In this document: piece by piece, positions 16,276 through 23,439 of the stretch
Position numbering within the stretch: the stretch's first letter is position 1
Layout of the letters: each line of letters starts with the position of its first letter
Origin: CAXRDE01 sp964229355
Lineage (GTDB): Bacteria; Cyanobacteriota; Sericytochromatia; UBA7694
Direction: 5' to 3'
Assembly (NCBI GenBank): GCA_964229355.1
Contig: CAXRDE010000025.1
Coordinates: 496,001-560,000, forward strand
Length of the DNA stretch: 64,000 nucleotides
Notes under the pieces: generated by a model
What the model saw: the letters and a program-made list of their open reading frames with translations, nothing else
Database searches by the model: none
Told to the model about the DNA's origin: nothing
Program-made: the position numbers and the translations under genes

Positions 16276-17429
16276 TGGAGACATGGCTTCGCCTGGCACT
16301 GCTGGGGCGCTATCTCTTGCTCATTAGCCGGGCCGCCGTGCTGGTGATGGTCGCCTTTAGCCTGCCGTTGGGCATGGTCATTTGGAGCAGTCCCTCGCCG
16401 TGGGTCACCGCCTGCCTCTTGTTTTTGGGCCTGGCCTATCCGGTGGGTATGGTATTGGTGGATCGGCATTTTCACCGCGATGAATTGCCCCTGTATATTA
16501 ACCACGCGGTCACCCCCTTGCATCGCTATGGGGCGGCGGCTTTCTGGAATCTCACCCTGGCACTGATCCTCTTGCCCCTGTGCTCTCCCCTGTTGCGCAG
16601 CTGGCTGCAAACCCAGGCCAGCCTGGCCGACACACAGCTTCGCCCCTGGCTGTATTGGTGGGGCCTCTGGGCGGGACTGGGTACGGTGGGGGTACTGGTG
16701 TTGGTGGTGGGGGCCATTATTCTGCTGAGCGGCGGCGGTTCCGTGGATGAAACGCCTGACGCCCTCAGCTTAAAAGATGGACTCAGCCTAGAAATTGACA
16801 GCGTGAGACACCGTTTTGGCGACGTTCGCCTGCTCAAAGGCGCGTATTTTCGGGTGCGCCCCCATGAGGTTCACGCCATTTTGGGGCGCAACGGCTGCGG
16901 CAAATCCACGTTTTTTCGCATTGCCATGGGCGAAATCCGCGCAGAGCAGAAATTTTTACGGGTCAATGGCCACCCGGTACGCGCCCTTTATCAGTATCCC
17001 GGCATGATTGGCTATTTAGCACAGCGGAATTTTTTGCCAGGGCACCTGCGGGTCGAGACCCTGTGTCGCCGTTTTGTGGGCCCCCAGAAGGCCAAAGCGG
17101 TGCTGGCCGTGCCCCGGCTGGCGCGGCTCAAAAAAAGCAAAATCCGCGAACTCTCGGGGGGAGAACAGCGCCTGCTGAGTTTGCGCCTGGTACTGGCCCT
17201 GGAGCGGGAATTTTACTTTTTAGATGAACCCTTTTCTGAGCTAGAGCCTTTGTTTAAGGCCGAGGCCAGCGCCTGGATTCAGGAGACTGCCCGCCAGAAG
17301 GCCGTGATTTTAACGGATCACGATTACCGCCAGGTGCTGGCGCTCAAACCGCGCCTGCACCTGATGCAACACGGTGAAATTCGAGAGCTTACAGATTGGC
17401 AAGAGCTGAAACATCACTACTTGCTCTAA
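16275..17429 (+). CDS. ABC ATPase fused to a short N-terminal membrane domain
   Basis: The first 155 residues hold about four hydrophobic helices (6-36, 41-62, 88-108, 126-152). An ABC nucleotide-binding domain follows with Walker A GRNGCGKST (204-212), Q-loop YLAQ, signature LSGGEQ, Walker B YFLDEP and a switch His in LTDHD. All catalytic residues appear intact. The domain order (membrane then ATPase) is that of half-exporters, but the membrane part is much shorter than the usual six helices. It starts within the stop codon of the kinase-like gene. It may act as an energiser for an unseen permease or as a small exporter; substrate is unknown. Confidence 0.82.
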   Translation: METWLRLALLGRYLLLISRAAVLVMVAFSLPLGMVIWSSPSPWVTACLLFLGLAYPVGMVLVDRHFHRDELPLYINHAVTPLHRYGAAAFWNLTLALILLPLCSPLLRSWLQTQASLADTQLRPWLYWWGLWAGLGTVGVLVLVVGAIILLSGGGSVDETPDALSLKDGLSLEIDSVRHRFGDVRLLKGAYFRVRPHEVHAILGRNGCGKSTFFRIAMGEIRAEQKFLRVNGHPVRALYQYPGMIGYLAQRNFLPGHLRVETLCRRFVGPQKAKAVLAVPRLARLKKSKIRELSGGEQRLLSLRLVLALEREFYFLDEPFSELEPLFKAEASAWIQETARQKAVILTDHDYRQVLALKPRLHLMQHGEIRELTDWQELKHHYLL

Positions 17430-17486
17430 GCGCTTTGTCCCATGTTAAAATGAGTTTAAGAAATTATCATCAAGGAGATGCATGCC

Positions 17487-18632
17487 ATGAGTTCTGCATT
17501 GACCGTCTTAAGTGAAGACGAACAGTTATTTAAAGAAATGGTCAGCGATTTTGCCCAAAAATCCCTGAAACCTCACGTGGCCGAAATGGACGCCAAAGCT
17601 GAGTTTAAACCCGAAATTGTCAAGCAATTCTTTGACTTAGACATTATGGGCATTGAAATTCCTGAAAACTACGGCGGCGTGGGCGCTTCTTTCTTTATGT
17701 CCATTCTGGCGGTAGAAGCCCTCTCTGAAGTGGATGCTTCTGCGGGCGTGATGGTGGATGTGCAAAACACCCTGGTCAACAATGCCTTTATTCGTTGGGG
17801 AACCGAAGATCAAAAACAACGCTATTTAACCAAATTGGCCAGCGAATGGGTGGGTGCTTATGCCCTGTCTGAAGCCGGTTCTGGCAGTGATGCCTTTGGT
17901 CTGGCCACCACCGCCAAAGACGCCGGGGATCACTACGTGCTCAACGGGCGCAAACTGTGGATCACCAACGGCAACGAAGCCAATGTGTTTATTGTCATTG
18001 CCAACACCAACAAAGAGCTGGGCTACAAAGGCATTACCGCCTTTATCGTGGAGCGGGGCTTTGAAGGCTTTAGCGTCGGTAAAAAAGAAGACAAACTGGG
18101 CATTCGTGCCAGCAGCACCTGCGAGTTGATTCTCGACAATTGTATTGTGCCCAAAGAGAATGTACTGGGCGAAGTGGGTAAAGGCTACAAGGTCGCCATT
18201 GAAACCCTCAACGAAGGCCGTATTGGTATCGGTGCGCAAATGGTGGGTGTGGCCCAGGGCGCTTTAGATGCCGCCATTAAATACGCCAAAGAGCGTGAGC
18301 AATTTGGTCGCAGCATCTCTCAGTTCCAGGCCGTTCAATTTGACCTGGCAGATATGGCCGCCGAAGTGGAAGCAGCCCGCCTGATGGTGTACAACTGCGC
18401 GCGCCTCAAAGACAGCGGTAAAGACTTCTTAAAAGAAGCTGCCATGTGTAAATATTTCACCTCACAAGTGGCTGAGCGCGTGGCTTCTCGTTCCCTCGAA
18501 ATCTTTGGTGGCTATGGTTACACCAAAGAGTATCCCGCAGAGAAATTCTACCGCGACGTCAAAATCGGCAAAATTTACGAAGGCACTTCAAACATGCAAT
18601 TGCAAACCATTGCCAAAATCATCTTGAAGTAG
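17487..18632 (+). CDS. Acyl-CoA dehydrogenase
   Basis: The protein (381 residues from ATG 17487) matches short/medium-chain acyl-CoA dehydrogenases: YALSEAGSGSDAFG is the FAD/substrate signature, LWITNGNEA and REQFGRSISQFQAVQF follow, and the catalytic Glu is in YEGTSNMQLQTIAKII at the C-terminus. It makes the alpha,beta-unsaturated acyl-CoA and passes electrons to ETF. The in-frame ATG at 17478 is only 1 nt from AAGGAG (17472-17477), so 17487 with a 9-nt spacing is the better start. It is followed by rdgB after 4 nt. Confidence 0.94.
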   Translation: MSSALTVLSEDEQLFKEMVSDFAQKSLKPHVAEMDAKAEFKPEIVKQFFDLDIMGIEIPENYGGVGASFFMSILAVEALSEVDASAGVMVDVQNTLVNNAFIRWGTEDQKQRYLTKLASEWVGAYALSEAGSGSDAFGLATTAKDAGDHYVLNGRKLWITNGNEANVFIVIANTNKELGYKGITAFIVERGFEGFSVGKKEDKLGIRASSTCELILDNCIVPKENVLGEVGKGYKVAIETLNEGRIGIGAQMVGVAQGALDAAIKYAKEREQFGRSISQFQAVQFDLADMAAEVEAARLMVYNCARLKDSGKDFLKEAAMCKYFTSQVAERVASRSLEIFGGYGYTKEYPAEKFYRDVKIGKIYEGTSNMQLQTIAKIILK

Positions 18633-18636
18633 CCCC

Positions 18637-19200
18637 ATGACACAGCCGCCCCTGCTCATCACTGGCAACCGCCACAAGTTAGCAGAATTTCAGCAGGTCT
18701 GGCCCGCACTGCAAAGTTGGGACATTGACCTGCCCGAAATTCAGCACAGCGATGCCCGAGCCGTGGTGCGCGCCAAGCTGCTGAGTGCCGCTCAGTTGCG
18801 GCCCAGTAGCTCCGTCATGGTGGAAGACACCTCTTTGTGTCTTGAGGCCCTGGGGGGCCTTCCGGGTCCCCTGACCAAATGGTTTATTCAACCCCAGGCC
18901 CTGGGCAACCGGGGTCTGGCAGAATTGGCCATGCAACGCCAGAATCCCAAAGCCGAAGCACTCACCTTGATTGGCCTCTTGCACGTGGCAAACTCAGGTG
19001 CAGAAACCCTGCACTTTTTTGAAGGACGCATTGAAGGCCGCGTGGTCTTGCCCCGTGGCGAGCAGGGCTTTGGCTGGGACCCTATTTTTCAGCCAGAGGG
19101 CAGCCTGCTTACCTTTGGGGAAATGAACGCCGTCGAAAAAGCCCGCTACAGCATGCGGCAACGGGCTTTAGATCAACTCAAACACTTTCTACGTCAATAG
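18637..19200 (+). CDS. rdgB: Non-canonical purine NTP pyrophosphatase (RdgB/HAM1)
   Basis: The 187-residue protein has the Ham1 start LLITGNRHKLAEF, the VEDTSLCLEALGGLPGPLTKWF substrate region and GFGWDPIFQP near the C-terminus, followed by the MNAVEKARYSMRQRA segment. It hydrolyses ITP, dITP and XTP to monophosphates and keeps deaminated purines out of DNA and RNA. It begins 4 nt after the acyl-CoA dehydrogenase stop and ends convergently, overlapping the last 7 bp of rsgA. Confidence 0.92.
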   Translation: MTQPPLLITGNRHKLAEFQQVWPALQSWDIDLPEIQHSDARAVVRAKLLSAAQLRPSSSVMVEDTSLCLEALGGLPGPLTKWFIQPQALGNRGLAELAMQRQNPKAEALTLIGLLHVANSGAETLHFFEGRIEGRVVLPRGEQGFGWDPIFQPEGSLLTFGEMNAVEKARYSMRQRALDQLKHFLRQ

Positions 19201-20306
19201 CCCTCTGTTTTGCCCTGTTGACGCATGGCTTTGGTAATGTGCTTAAAACGCTGCTTGCTGCGGGCGCGCAGCTCAGGGCTCTCGCGACGTAACTGCCAAT
19301 CGTTCTCTTTGTGTTGCTTTATAAAAGACCCCAGGCGCTCAGGTGCCAGCTCCCCGGCATCAATGGCCGCCTGTACCGCGCAGCCCGCGTCTTCACCATG
19401 GTGACAATTGCGAAAGCGACACTGTTGCGCCAGGGCATCAATGTCCTCGAAAGTCATGGCCAGGCCATGCTCCGAAGCCGTTAAACGCAATTCACGCATA
19501 CCCGGCGTATCCATCAGCCAGGCCCCCTGGGGCAAGCGAAACAACTCCCGGTGCGTGGTGGTGTGTTTGCCTTTGCTATCGTCGACACGAATGCTGCCTG
19601 TGGCCATGGCTTCGGTGCCCATTAAAGCGTTGAGCAGGGTGGATTTACCCACCCCGGAAGAGCCCACCATCGCCAGGGTATGACCGGGCTTTAACCAGGG
19701 TTCCAATTGCGATAGGCCCCGTTGATGCAGGGCAGATACCGCAACCACTTCACAGCCCAGGGCCACACTTTGCAGAGCGTCTAAAGCAGCGGCCAAATCT
19801 GCACCCTCGCTATCAGCTTTATTTAAGACAATGACGGGTTGCGCACCGCTTTCCCAGGCCAGGGTTAAGTAGCGCTCCATACGCCGCAGATTAAGGTCAT
19901 GGTTCAAAGAGGTCACCACCCAGAGGGTATCCACGTTGGCGGCCACCACCTGGCCCTTGCCCTGGGTGCCCGCTTGCACCCGCGTAAAGGTAGACCGCCG
20001 GGGCAAAACCCCATGAATCACGCCCCGATCCTGATCGGGCTGTGCGGTTTCGGGCCAGTGCAAGAGCACCCAGTCTCCCACCGCGGGCCAATCGGTGGCC
20101 TGGGTCAATTGGTAGCGAAAACGTCCTGACAACTCAGCCATGGCTTCGCCGCCTTCAAAAGCGACCCGGTAAAGATCCTGAAAACCCGCCACAATCCGGG
20201 CGGGCACCACAGGCTTGACCGACAGTTCTGCAGCCAATTCTGCATAATATGCTTCAAAAAAAGGATGCCAGCCCAGGGCAAGCAAATCGAGAAAAAAATT
20301 CGACAC
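19194..20306 (-). CDS. rsgA: Ribosome small-subunit biogenesis GTPase RsgA
   Basis: The protein has the circularly permuted GTPase order typical of RsgA/YjeQ: NKAD (G4), then VSAL (G5), then Walker A GSSGVGKSTLLNALMG, then DTPGMRE (G3). An N-terminal OB fold (about 45-110) and a C-terminal Cys/His zinc motif (CRFRNCHHGEDAGC) complete the family pattern. It helps 30S maturation and is GTP-dependent. The start is GTG 20306 with GGAG 9-10 nt upstream. A 237-bp leader upstream on the same strand holds a promoter, a 15-codon ORF and alternative hairpins, which suggests regulated expression. Confidence 0.93.
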   Translation of the reverse strand: MSNFFLDLLALGWHPFFEAYYAELAAELSVKPVVPARIVAGFQDLYRVAFEGGEAMAELSGRFRYQLTQATDWPAVGDWVLLHWPETAQPDQDRGVIHGVLPRRSTFTRVQAGTQGKGQVVAANVDTLWVVTSLNHDLNLRRMERYLTLAWESGAQPVIVLNKADSEGADLAAALDALQSVALGCEVVAVSALHQRGLSQLEPWLKPGHTLAMVGSSGVGKSTLLNALMGTEAMATGSIRVDDSKGKHTTTHRELFRLPQGAWLMDTPGMRELRLTASEHGLAMTFEDIDALAQQCRFRNCHHGEDAGCAVQAAIDAGELAPERLGSFIKQHKENDWQLRRESPELRARSKQRFKHITKAMRQQGKTEGY

Positions 20307-20385
20307 GGGAAAATCTCCAGAATTTAAGAATAATAAGAAGGGAATAACTTAAGATTCAGGAGACGGTTTGATGCGCAAAAGCGGC

Positions 20386-20433
20386 TTAGAACAACAGAGG
20401 CTCCTGAATCCAGACGGTGACATGCTCAAACAT
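20386..20433 (-). CDS. Candidate leader peptide (15 aa) upstream of rsgA
   Basis: ATG 20433 is preceded by a perfect AAAGGAGG (20443-20450 on this strand) at 9-nt spacing and encodes MFEHVTVWIQEPLLF before a stop. The transcript can form two exclusive stems. GAGGCTC (20440-20446), which overlaps the ribosome site, pairs with GAGCCTC (20397-20403) in the leader's own codons. Alternatively GATTCAGGAG (20401-20410) pairs with CTCCTGAATC (20353-20362) between leader and rsgA. This is the geometry of a translation-coupled attenuator. The codons show no obvious amino-acid run, so the signal is unknown. It is a prediction from sequence only. Confidence 0.4.
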   Translation of the reverse strand: MFEHVTVWIQEPLLF

Positions 20434-20482
20434 AGACAAGAGCCTCCTTTTGTGTTGTGTTAATAAATTAAAAATAGGGGTA

Positions 20483-20510
20483 ATTATCCCACTAAGCAAA
20501 CCAGACGCAA
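20483..20510 (-). promoter_or_regulatory. Candidate promoter for rsgA leader
   Basis: On the minus strand TTGCGT (20505-20510) and GATAAT (20483-20488) are 16 bp apart, located between the CBS gene stop and the leader ORF, about 33 bp ahead of its ribosome site. It would produce a transcript starting near 20476. Confidence 0.45.
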
Positions 20511-20543
20511 AGCGAAACTTTTTGTTCCACCGCTCAGGTATTT

Positions 20544-20945
20544 TTAGAGCGCGTAATGCTGAAAAATATCTCGCCAGCTTAGCATGCCCACGGGTCGCAA
20601 TTTTTTGTCCACAATGGGAATACACGAAAAATGGTTTTGATTAAAAGTCTTAATGGCCTCTTGCAGCGTGGCCTGCGGGTATAAATACACGGGATCACGG
20701 CTCATAATATGGTGCACCCGTTTTTTGAGGGTGGCCAGGTCCCGCTCCGTTTCAGATAAGGTGCCCAGCGCAGGGCTTAAGGCCCTTAAGAGATCCCGAT
20801 CCGAAAGAATCCCCATGATTTTTTCGTTCTCTACCACCGGCAAATGACGAAAAGAGGTCTTTTCAAAAATATCACTGACGGTGCCTAACATGTCATCAGG
20901 TTCTACGTACACCACCGGCACGCTCATTACATCCTGGACTAACAT
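20544..20945 (-). CDS. Two-CBS-domain protein
   Basis: The 133-residue protein consists of a tandem CBS pair: MLVQDVMSVPVVYVEPDDML with GILSDRDLLRAL in the first, and HHIMSRDPVYLYPQATLQEA with PVGMLSWRDIF in the second. Such stand-alone Bateman modules bind adenosyl nucleotides and act as energy sensors. There is no attached effector domain, so its partner is unknown. The gene at 20990 upstream on the same strand is 44 bp away; AAGGAG lies before the ATG. Confidence 0.88.
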   Translation of the reverse strand: MLVQDVMSVPVVYVEPDDMLGTVSDIFEKTSFRHLPVVENEKIMGILSDRDLLRALSPALGTLSETERDLATLKKRVHHIMSRDPVYLYPQATLQEAIKTFNQNHFSCIPIVDKKLRPVGMLSWRDIFQHYAL

Positions 20946-20989
20946 AGCTGCTACTCCTTGTCTTCACACGAATAATCAAGATTGTATCA

Positions 20990-21568
20990 TCAAAACCCTT
21001 TTTCACCTAACTTTTTTGCTTGCTGTAACCAATGTTCACGCTGCTTAAGACTTGAGCCCCGCACCGGCCCCACAAGGGTAGACTGCACCGGCGAAATACC
21101 CGAAAATTGCAAAATGCCGCGCTGCATGACGCGCAAGCCCGGCGCCCCCATGGCATAGCGATACCACCACACGGGGGTGTCGAGGGTCATGAGCACATGG
21201 GCACTGCGGCCCTTTAACAACTTTTGGGGCAGAGGGCCCTGGGTATATTGAAAGGCAAAACCCGGCAAAAAAGCCCTGTCAATAAAGCCTTTCAACAAAG
21301 CGGGTGGCCCACCCCACCAGTTGGGATAGACCCACACGCTGTGCTCAGCATCGTGTAAAACCTGCTGGGCGTAAACCAGATCGCTTTCTAAGGGTTGATT
21401 CCCCCGAAAACCCTGTCTCAACACGGGATCAAAAGCCATTTCCGCCAGCGGCAAAAGGGTTACGTCGTGCCCGACCTGGCGTGCCCCTGCCCCATAGGCC
21501 TCGGCCAGCGCACCACAAAAAGCCTTACCATCCGGGTGACCCAGGACCACCGCAATTTTCTTTGTCAT
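20990..21568 (-). CDS. NAD(P)H quinone oxidoreductase, flavodoxin-like (KefF/MdaB type)
   Basis: The 192-residue flavodoxin-fold protein has GHPDGKAFCGALAEA for FMN phosphate binding and the family hallmark YPNWWGGPPALLKGFIDRAF. These enzymes reduce quinones and other electrophiles by two electrons with NAD(P)H. The gene is divergent from a TetR-family regulator, and its promoter region carries two palindromes, so it is probably induced by an electrophile or quinone ligand of that regulator. Confidence 0.9.
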   Translation of the reverse strand: MTKKIAVVLGHPDGKAFCGALAEAYGAGARQVGHDVTLLPLAEMAFDPVLRQGFRGNQPLESDLVYAQQVLHDAEHSVWVYPNWWGGPPALLKGFIDRAFLPGFAFQYTQGPLPQKLLKGRSAHVLMTLDTPVWWYRYAMGAPGLRVMQRGILQFSGISPVQSTLVGPVRGSSLKQREHWLQQAKKLGEKGF

Positions 21569-21584
21569 ACCTAAACCTCTTAAA

Positions 21585-21642
21585 TGTTAACGATTGTTCA
21601 CATAATAATCCATGCTAAGCTAAATGTAAACACCTGTACACA
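21585..21642 (-). promoter_or_regulatory. Promoter with two TetR-type operator palindromes
   Basis: Two similar 18-bp imperfect palindromes of pattern TGTnAACnnnTGTnCACA lie at 21585-21602 and 21625-21642, spaced 40 bp start to start (about four helical turns). On the minus strand TTTACA (21625-21630) and TATTAT (21602-21607) form a promoter with an exact 17-bp spacer for the quinone reductase. One operator covers the -35 and the other begins at the -10 and extends into the transcription start. Binding of the adjacent TetR protein there would block transcription; it may also affect the regulator's own promoter. Confidence 0.65.
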
Positions 21643-21657
21643 TTAAAAGAGGTTTTT

Positions 21658-22239
21658 ATGCCCCGCAAAAACTATCATCATGGAGAACTGCGCGCTGCAC
21701 TGGTAGAGGCGGCCATTCAAGCCATTGAAAAACGCGGGCAAGTGGAGTTTAACTTGCGCGAACTGGCCAAGCATTGTGGCGTTTCCGTTGCAGCCCTTTA
21801 CCGCCACTTTGCGTCAAAAAATCACCTGCTGATTGCCCTGGCTGAAATCGGTTTTTCACAATTGCGTGCTGCTTTTTTGCAGGTGATGGATAATCCCCAC
21901 ATACCCGCTGAGCAAAAGCGCCCGGCGCTGGGCTTATGCTACGTGCGTTTTGCCATCGACAACGAGGGACTTTTTCGCGTGATGTTTTATCGCGAGCTCT
22001 GCCAACTTCCGGAGTTTGCGCGCATTGCCTCACTGGCCGAAGAAAGTTTGCACTTGCTCCAGCAGTCCCTGAACCCAGGGTCCAGCAAGTCCCTGAGCTG
22101 CGGCCCTGAATTACCAAACCCTGTGTTGGCCAGCTGGGCCCAGGTGCATGGCCTGGCTTTTCTGTGGCTGGAACGCAATCTCCAGGGAACCCAGGGCGAT
22201 TTTTTAGCGCAGGTTAAACAGATTCTTGAAATGAAATAA
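21658..22239 (+). CDS. TetR family transcriptional regulator
   Basis: The 193-residue protein has an N-terminal TetR helix-turn-helix: YHHGELRAALVEAA, then LRELAKHCGVSVAALYRHFA and the K residue following at SKNHLL. The C-terminal part is the ligand-binding domain, of the TetR_C type seen with short-chain or electrophile sensors. AAGAGG precedes the ATG. It is divergent from the flavoprotein gene, with two palindromes between the two genes, so local repression is the simplest model. Confidence 0.92.
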   Translation: MPRKNYHHGELRAALVEAAIQAIEKRGQVEFNLRELAKHCGVSVAALYRHFASKNHLLIALAEIGFSQLRAAFLQVMDNPHIPAEQKRPALGLCYVRFAIDNEGLFRVMFYRELCQLPEFARIASLAEESLHLLQQSLNPGSSKSLSCGPELPNPVLASWAQVHGLAFLWLERNLQGTQGDFLAQVKQILEMK

Positions 22240-22283
22240 ACGGGTTTTTAACGGGGGTTGCTTTACAGTAAGGGGTATATCAA

Positions 22284-23105
22284 ATGCAAGGAAGTATCCC
22301 CATGGCTGAAATACCCGTCACACGTAAATCCCCGTTTCCCTTCTGGCTGGTGCCTGTCGCTATCGTGGCCATTTTAGCGGTTTTTGCCCTGTGGCTCACC
22401 CTACAACCCGCCGAAGATCTTGATGACAACGACACCCAGGTTCAGACCGAAACCACCACCCAACAAAGTCTGGACAGTGACCTGATCAATACCGGCGCAG
22501 GTTACGCAGGCGATCCGCCCAGCACAGGCCAGGCAGCCACAGAACAGGCTGAAGTGAACGTCTCTACAGAGGTGCGTACCCCCGCAAGAACAGAGGCAGT
22601 CACCCAAACCGCGGCCCCCGTAAGAGCCGCTAATCCCGCAGCGACCGCAGCCACCGCAGCGCCCGTCGCCAGAAAAGTTACACCCCGCCCCACCGCCATG
22701 CAAACCGCGCCACCGGCCACCATCCAACAAAACATTAATATTACACGCATTACCGATCCCAACACCTTTGCACAGACCTCACAAAAAATGCAATTGGTCA
22801 ACAAAGAAGTGCTCCTCAATAACGCCCCGGTGGGCCGCGTGCTAAGCGACCGCATGTTTACAGTGGTATCAGGCAATACCGAGTTTTTCGCCCTGCTTGA
22901 CCCCAGCCTGGACAGCGCCGGTGATCGCGAGCAAACCGTGCAGATTCAGCCGGGAGAACGGCGCAGTTTTATTGGATACTTTACCATGGTGCCCAGTGTG
23001 GATGTGGTACAAGAGCAGGCCAGTAACTTGCCCATGAGCCCCGAAGAGTACCGCGAGCTCAGAAATGAAAAAGTGTACTTACACATTACCAATTTAACCA
23101 ATTAA
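22284..23105 (+). CDS. Single-pass membrane protein with Ala/Pro/Thr-rich linker
   Basis: The 273-residue protein has a short cytoplasmic N-terminus, one transmembrane helix (about 18-38), a long low-complexity Ala/Thr/Pro linker (45-150) and a C-terminal beta-rich domain (about 160-273) containing NKEVLLNNAPVGRVLSDRMF, an IQPGERRSFIGYF segment and EKVYLHITN. That domain resembles an OB-like barrel often found near PRC-barrel proteins; this resemblance is from memory of patterns. ATG 22284 (AAGGGG upstream) or 22302 (AAGGAAG upstream) are both possible starts. The next gene encodes a PRC-barrel protein 28 bp away, suggesting a pair. Confidence 0.75.
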   Translation: MQGSIPMAEIPVTRKSPFPFWLVPVAIVAILAVFALWLTLQPAEDLDDNDTQVQTETTTQQSLDSDLINTGAGYAGDPPSTGQAATEQAEVNVSTEVRTPARTEAVTQTAAPVRAANPAATAATAAPVARKVTPRPTAMQTAPPATIQQNINITRITDPNTFAQTSQKMQLVNKEVLLNNAPVGRVLSDRMFTVVSGNTEFFALLDPSLDSAGDREQTVQIQPGERRSFIGYFTMVPSVDVVQEQASNLPMSPEEYRELRNEKVYLHITNLTN

Positions 23106-23133
23106 GCGTTTTAATCTTTGGAGGTTCAAACCC

Positions 23134-23379
23134 ATGAGCGAAGTGTATTATTCTCAACAGGACGAATTTACCCTGGTGTTTAAAGGTCAGGACATCAGAG
23201 GCTGGACGGTCTTTGGGGCCGACGGCCATGTGTTAAGTACGGTGCGGGATCTGATCTTTAACACCCAGACCGAACGGGTGGACTTTTTAGAACTCGAAGA
23301 CGGCAGTAAAATACGCGCCAGCGATGTGGAAATTTTAGAAGATCGCGTGCGCCTCAAACCCATTGCTCCCGTGGTGTAA
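23134..23379 (+). CDS. PRC-barrel domain protein
   Basis: The 81-residue protein is a lone PRC-barrel: KGQDIRGWTVFGADGHVLST followed by VRDLIFNTQTERVDFLEL and a final strand RVRLKPI. PRC barrels occur in RimM and photosynthetic reaction centre H subunits and mediate protein or RNA contacts. GGAGG lies 10 nt before the ATG. It probably acts with the membrane protein encoded just upstream. Its cellular role is unknown. Confidence 0.8.
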   Translation: MSEVYYSQQDEFTLVFKGQDIRGWTVFGADGHVLSTVRDLIFNTQTERVDFLELEDGSKIRASDVEILEDRVRLKPIAPVV

Positions 23380-23439
23380 AACACCGCAATCCAGGGATTT
23401 AAGGTATACTGACTGGCATTGGAAACCTTTGAAACACCC

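Noticed and set aside
20371..20463. Plus-strand 30-codon ORF with GGAG upstream, antisense to the rsgA leader
   Set aside because: It overlaps the better-supported minus-strand leader peptide and ends before a convergent gene; nothing downstream would benefit from it.
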